Positions 62,236-64,000 of a stretch of 64,000 nt of DNA are shown one piece after another (positions within the stretch are counted from its first letter, which is position 1; every line of letters starts with the position of its first letter). The DNA is from Methylorubrum populi. GTDB lineage: Bacteria > Pseudomonadota > Alphaproteobacteria > Rhizobiales > Beijerinckiaceae. Both the position numbers and the translations under genes were made by a program. Where the stretch lies: NCBI RefSeq assembly GCF_002355515.1, contig NZ_AP014809.1, positions 1,043,501-1,107,500 on the forward strand, given 5' to 3'. The notes beneath the pieces are model-generated. The model saw only the letters and a program-made list of their open reading frames with translations. It was not told the origin of the DNA and ran no database searches.

Positions 62236-62730
62236 TCAAATCCCGATACGCAAATGCCAGCAAGTGGCTGCTACGCCTTCCTGTGCCATCCAAGCGCCCA
62301 AACGCCTTGCGGCGGCCAGCATATCTCGCACCTCGGAGCCGTCAGCACTGACCTCCGCTGGTAAGCGATCTCGCACCGGGCGATAGGTAGGAAACCCTGC
62401 TACCTCCTCTCTGGCGAGCAAGCCGGCCGAGCTGGCGACCTGGAGCGAGCGAAGAGAGATTGGCGCTAGCGCTTCGATCCAGGCTTGTGCTGAAAGCGTG
62501 AGTTCTGGCTCATCGGAGACCGCCCGGATCAAGCCACTGTCAAAACGCATGGTCTTGATTTTTCTCACAGTAGGCCCGTGCAGCGTTAACGGTACAGCAA
62601 TCAAGAACGCTGGAAGCGAAGGAGCATCTCCTTCAACAGATCGCTGGACATGCTCGGCAGCAAACTGCCAAGCCAAAATTGCGCCCAGGCTCTCGTTCAA
62701 CAAAATGCGCCGCTCGAAATCGTCGCGCAT
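62236..62730 (-). CDS. ABC-3C middle component
   Basis: A 164-residue protein reading MRDDFERRILLNESLGAILA and WQFAAEHVQRSVEGDAPSLP, then LRSLQVASSAGLLAREEVAG and PTYRPVRDRLP. This matches the small middle-component proteins that sit between effector and ATPase in three-component ABC systems. The start at 62,730 is 6 bp after the effector stop and the gene ends 3 bp before the ATPase gene. Identification depends on both neighbours. Confidence 0.75.
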   Translation of the reverse strand: MRDDFERRILLNESLGAILAWQFAAEHVQRSVEGDAPSLPAFLIAVPLTLHGPTVRKIKTMRFDSGLIRAVSDEPELTLSAQAWIEALAPISLRSLQVASSAGLLAREEVAGFPTYRPVRDRLPAEVSADGSEVRDMLAAARRLGAWMAQEGVAATCWHLRIGI

Positions 62731-62736
62731 GGTCAA

Positions 62737-63987
62737 TTAGCGCTCGCCATGATCTTTCGGCTCACAATCTGGATGCCACCAAACTTCGTTGTCGTCGGCC
62801 AACCTATGGTAGTTTCCGGCAGTCATATATTGTTGTGGGCACGGCTCTCCATCAAGCATTTCACAGTGGAGTCCTGTGGTTGTTGTCGCTATGATTTGCC
62901 CTAACTCAACAGATGTCATACTGGTACGTTCTCGTCTGACTTGGCGAGATATCTGCCGCCATCGGCGTTTGAGACGAGCGCTTCGATCCGGCCACTCTGA
63001 GAGGGGTATTTGGCCTTCAACTATCAGCCTGCTTTTCTCCGTGTTGAATCGCGCCCAGTCTTCGATTGCCTCCGCAATCTCATCAAAATCGAACTCAATT
63101 AAGCTGAGATGTTTGACAAATTGTCGGCCACGGGCAGCTGATCTAACCGCTTCAGTGACGCTAATGCTTTCTTCTGGAAGCGGTAGAATGCGTTGACGAT
63201 CCAAGCGCCTTTCAATAGCTCGACACTGCTCGACGCATTCTTGCCGCGCGACTAGCCCTGGCTGGCCGCTACGCCACTGATCCATCAGTCGCTTCGTCAG
63301 CCAGCCAAACAGACCTTCGAGGACTAATTCCGAATCCACGCGTCTGGTAATACCAAAACGACTTGCTATGTGCTTTCGCCTGCACGGGCTTGAAGCTGTC
63401 TCACTGCACACCTCAATACGCATTAGCAATGAAGTCAACTTTTCGTCATCATAGCATAGGACTTCATCGATAATATCTTGAACGGCCGGACGCTTACGTG
63501 TTTTCGGCAAGGCGCCGGCTTGTCGCAATTTAGCAATTGCAGCAGGTGCTGATTGAAGTCCTGCTTTAGCTAACGCGGCCAAACTTAAAATCAATGGCGC
63601 CGTAGGTGTATTGCTCGTTGCGAAGATGAGACGAGGACCTTGGCCGCAAGGTGTAGCTGTAACAGAGTCGTCACTCGCCAGCCAATAAGCAAGAGTTTTC
63701 CATAGCGCTTCACTCCGATCCCCGAGCAACTCGGCTTTGGATCGGATGGAATTCTTGTCTTGTTCTCTGACTTTTACCAACTTTCCATTATAGACAACAA
63801 CATCATCGAGAATTTCAACGCCGACGACGGCATCACCGTCAGAATCGCAAAGATGTTCAAGCGCGCGTTCTAGCTGGAAAACAAAGCCTGCCGCAGCACC
63901 CGGTGCTACCTCACCGTAGCGCCGACGTGATGCGTCTATCGCGCGATTATTTTTTGGTTCGCCCACTTCGTGGCTCTGACGCTTCAC
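62737..63987 (-). CDS. ABC-3C effector-like protein with nuclease-type N-terminus
   Basis: A 416-residue protein from a GTG at 63,987, 13 bp from the window edge, so the true start may be further out. An N-terminal region, GAAAGFVFQLERALEHLCDS with GVEILDDVVVYNGKLVKVRE and QDK, looks like the E...DD...(E/Q)xK core of restriction-like nucleases (DUF4297/Cap4-type). The C-terminus (WARFNTEKSRLIVEGQIPLS, HCEMLDGEPCPQQYMTAGNY) matches the CTD expected in ABC-3C effectors. The nuclease assignment is inference from the motif. Confidence 0.7.
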   Translation of the reverse strand: MKRQSHEVGEPKNNRAIDASRRRYGEVAPGAAAGFVFQLERALEHLCDSDGDAVVGVEILDDVVVYNGKLVKVREQDKNSIRSKAELLGDRSEALWKTLAYWLASDDSVTATPCGQGPRLIFATSNTPTAPLILSLAALAKAGLQSAPAAIAKLRQAGALPKTRKRPAVQDIIDEVLCYDDEKLTSLLMRIEVCSETASSPCRRKHIASRFGITRRVDSELVLEGLFGWLTKRLMDQWRSGQPGLVARQECVEQCRAIERRLDRQRILPLPEESISVTEAVRSAARGRQFVKHLSLIEFDFDEIAEAIEDWARFNTEKSRLIVEGQIPLSEWPDRSARLKRRWRQISRQVRRERTSMTSVELGQIIATTTTGLHCEMLDGEPCPQQYMTAGNYHRLADDNEVWWHPDCEPKDHGER

Positions 63988-64000
63988 TGTCGCGGCTGCG

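Larger units (their letters stand above)
49495..64000. mobile_element. Accessory island beginning at tRNA-Glu (phage/satellite-like part, then conflict genes)
   Basis: Genes change from core to phage and mobile type directly after the tRNA: HTH protein, primase/ATPase, iteron-like repeats, terminase small subunit, serine recombinase, integrase fragment and virion proteins, then a truncation scar and an AT-rich three-gene operon. No copy of the tRNA 3' end was seen further right, so the far boundary is outside the window. The left edge is inferred. Confidence 0.75.

Noticed and set aside
49495..64000. Second copy of the tRNA-Glu 3' end as a right attachment site
   Set aside because: No match seen by eye; the boundary is probably outside the window. 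A direct search with the last 25 tRNA bases on the full genome would settle it.

Overview
The window looks like chromosome of a GC-rich alphaproteobacterium of the Methylorubrum/Methylobacterium group (Hyphomicrobiales). The evidence is the DivK/PleD pair, an alphaproteobacterial RpoH with its QKKLFFNLRK box, a CbbR/QscR-type regulator beside fructose-bisphosphatase and phosphoribulokinase with no RuBisCO gene nearby, and an intergenic palindrome family placed right at stop codons. The species is inferred from gene content only.

Positions 1-49,418 are mostly core chromosome. In order: lysC (partial), ubiG, a PEBP protein, a quinone oxidoreductase, a dead chemotaxis-receptor fragment, ruvC, yceI, ruvA; the DUF3572/divK/pleD signalling block; a divergent nsrR/hmp nitric-oxide module with a visible operator; three small hydrophilic genes; cysK; a META-domain protein; a ferredoxin-reductase-like flavoprotein overlapping a CbbR/QscR regulator that is divergent from fbp and prk; hydrolases and yebC; an envelope/polysaccharide block (FemAB-like, flippase, SGNH hydrolase, OpgC); rpe with a CbbY-type phosphatase; an Orn/Lys/Arg decarboxylase with a GNAT partner; moaB; a trypsin-TPR gene divergent from a Trypco1-like gene (a probable conflict module); purB, dat, purA; rpoH; a GGDEF-EAL protein; rluD; and tRNA-Glu(CTC).

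From 49,495 to the right edge the content is accessory. A phage or satellite-like element has an HTH protein, a primase/ATPase, an iteron-like cluster, a terminase small subunit, a serine recombinase, an orphan integrase N-terminus and two virion (DNA-ejection-like) proteins. The second virion gene is cut off where it runs into a broken thermonuclease gene read from the other strand. Beyond that scar lies a visibly more AT-rich operon of three genes that matches the layout of a three-component ABC (ABC-3C) conflict system: an effector-like protein, a small middle component, and a DUF3732 SMC-like ATPase with a CxxC pair in its coiled coil.

Functional links: the LysR/Fbp/Prk trio fits the known scheme in Methylorubrum in which ribulose bisphosphate acts as a signal for serine-cycle gene control instead of a carbon-fixation substrate. 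Rpe and CbbY, 10 kb away, act on related sugar phosphates. The two candidate conflict modules (33.8-36.4 kb and 60.2-64 kb) are the least characterised systems here.
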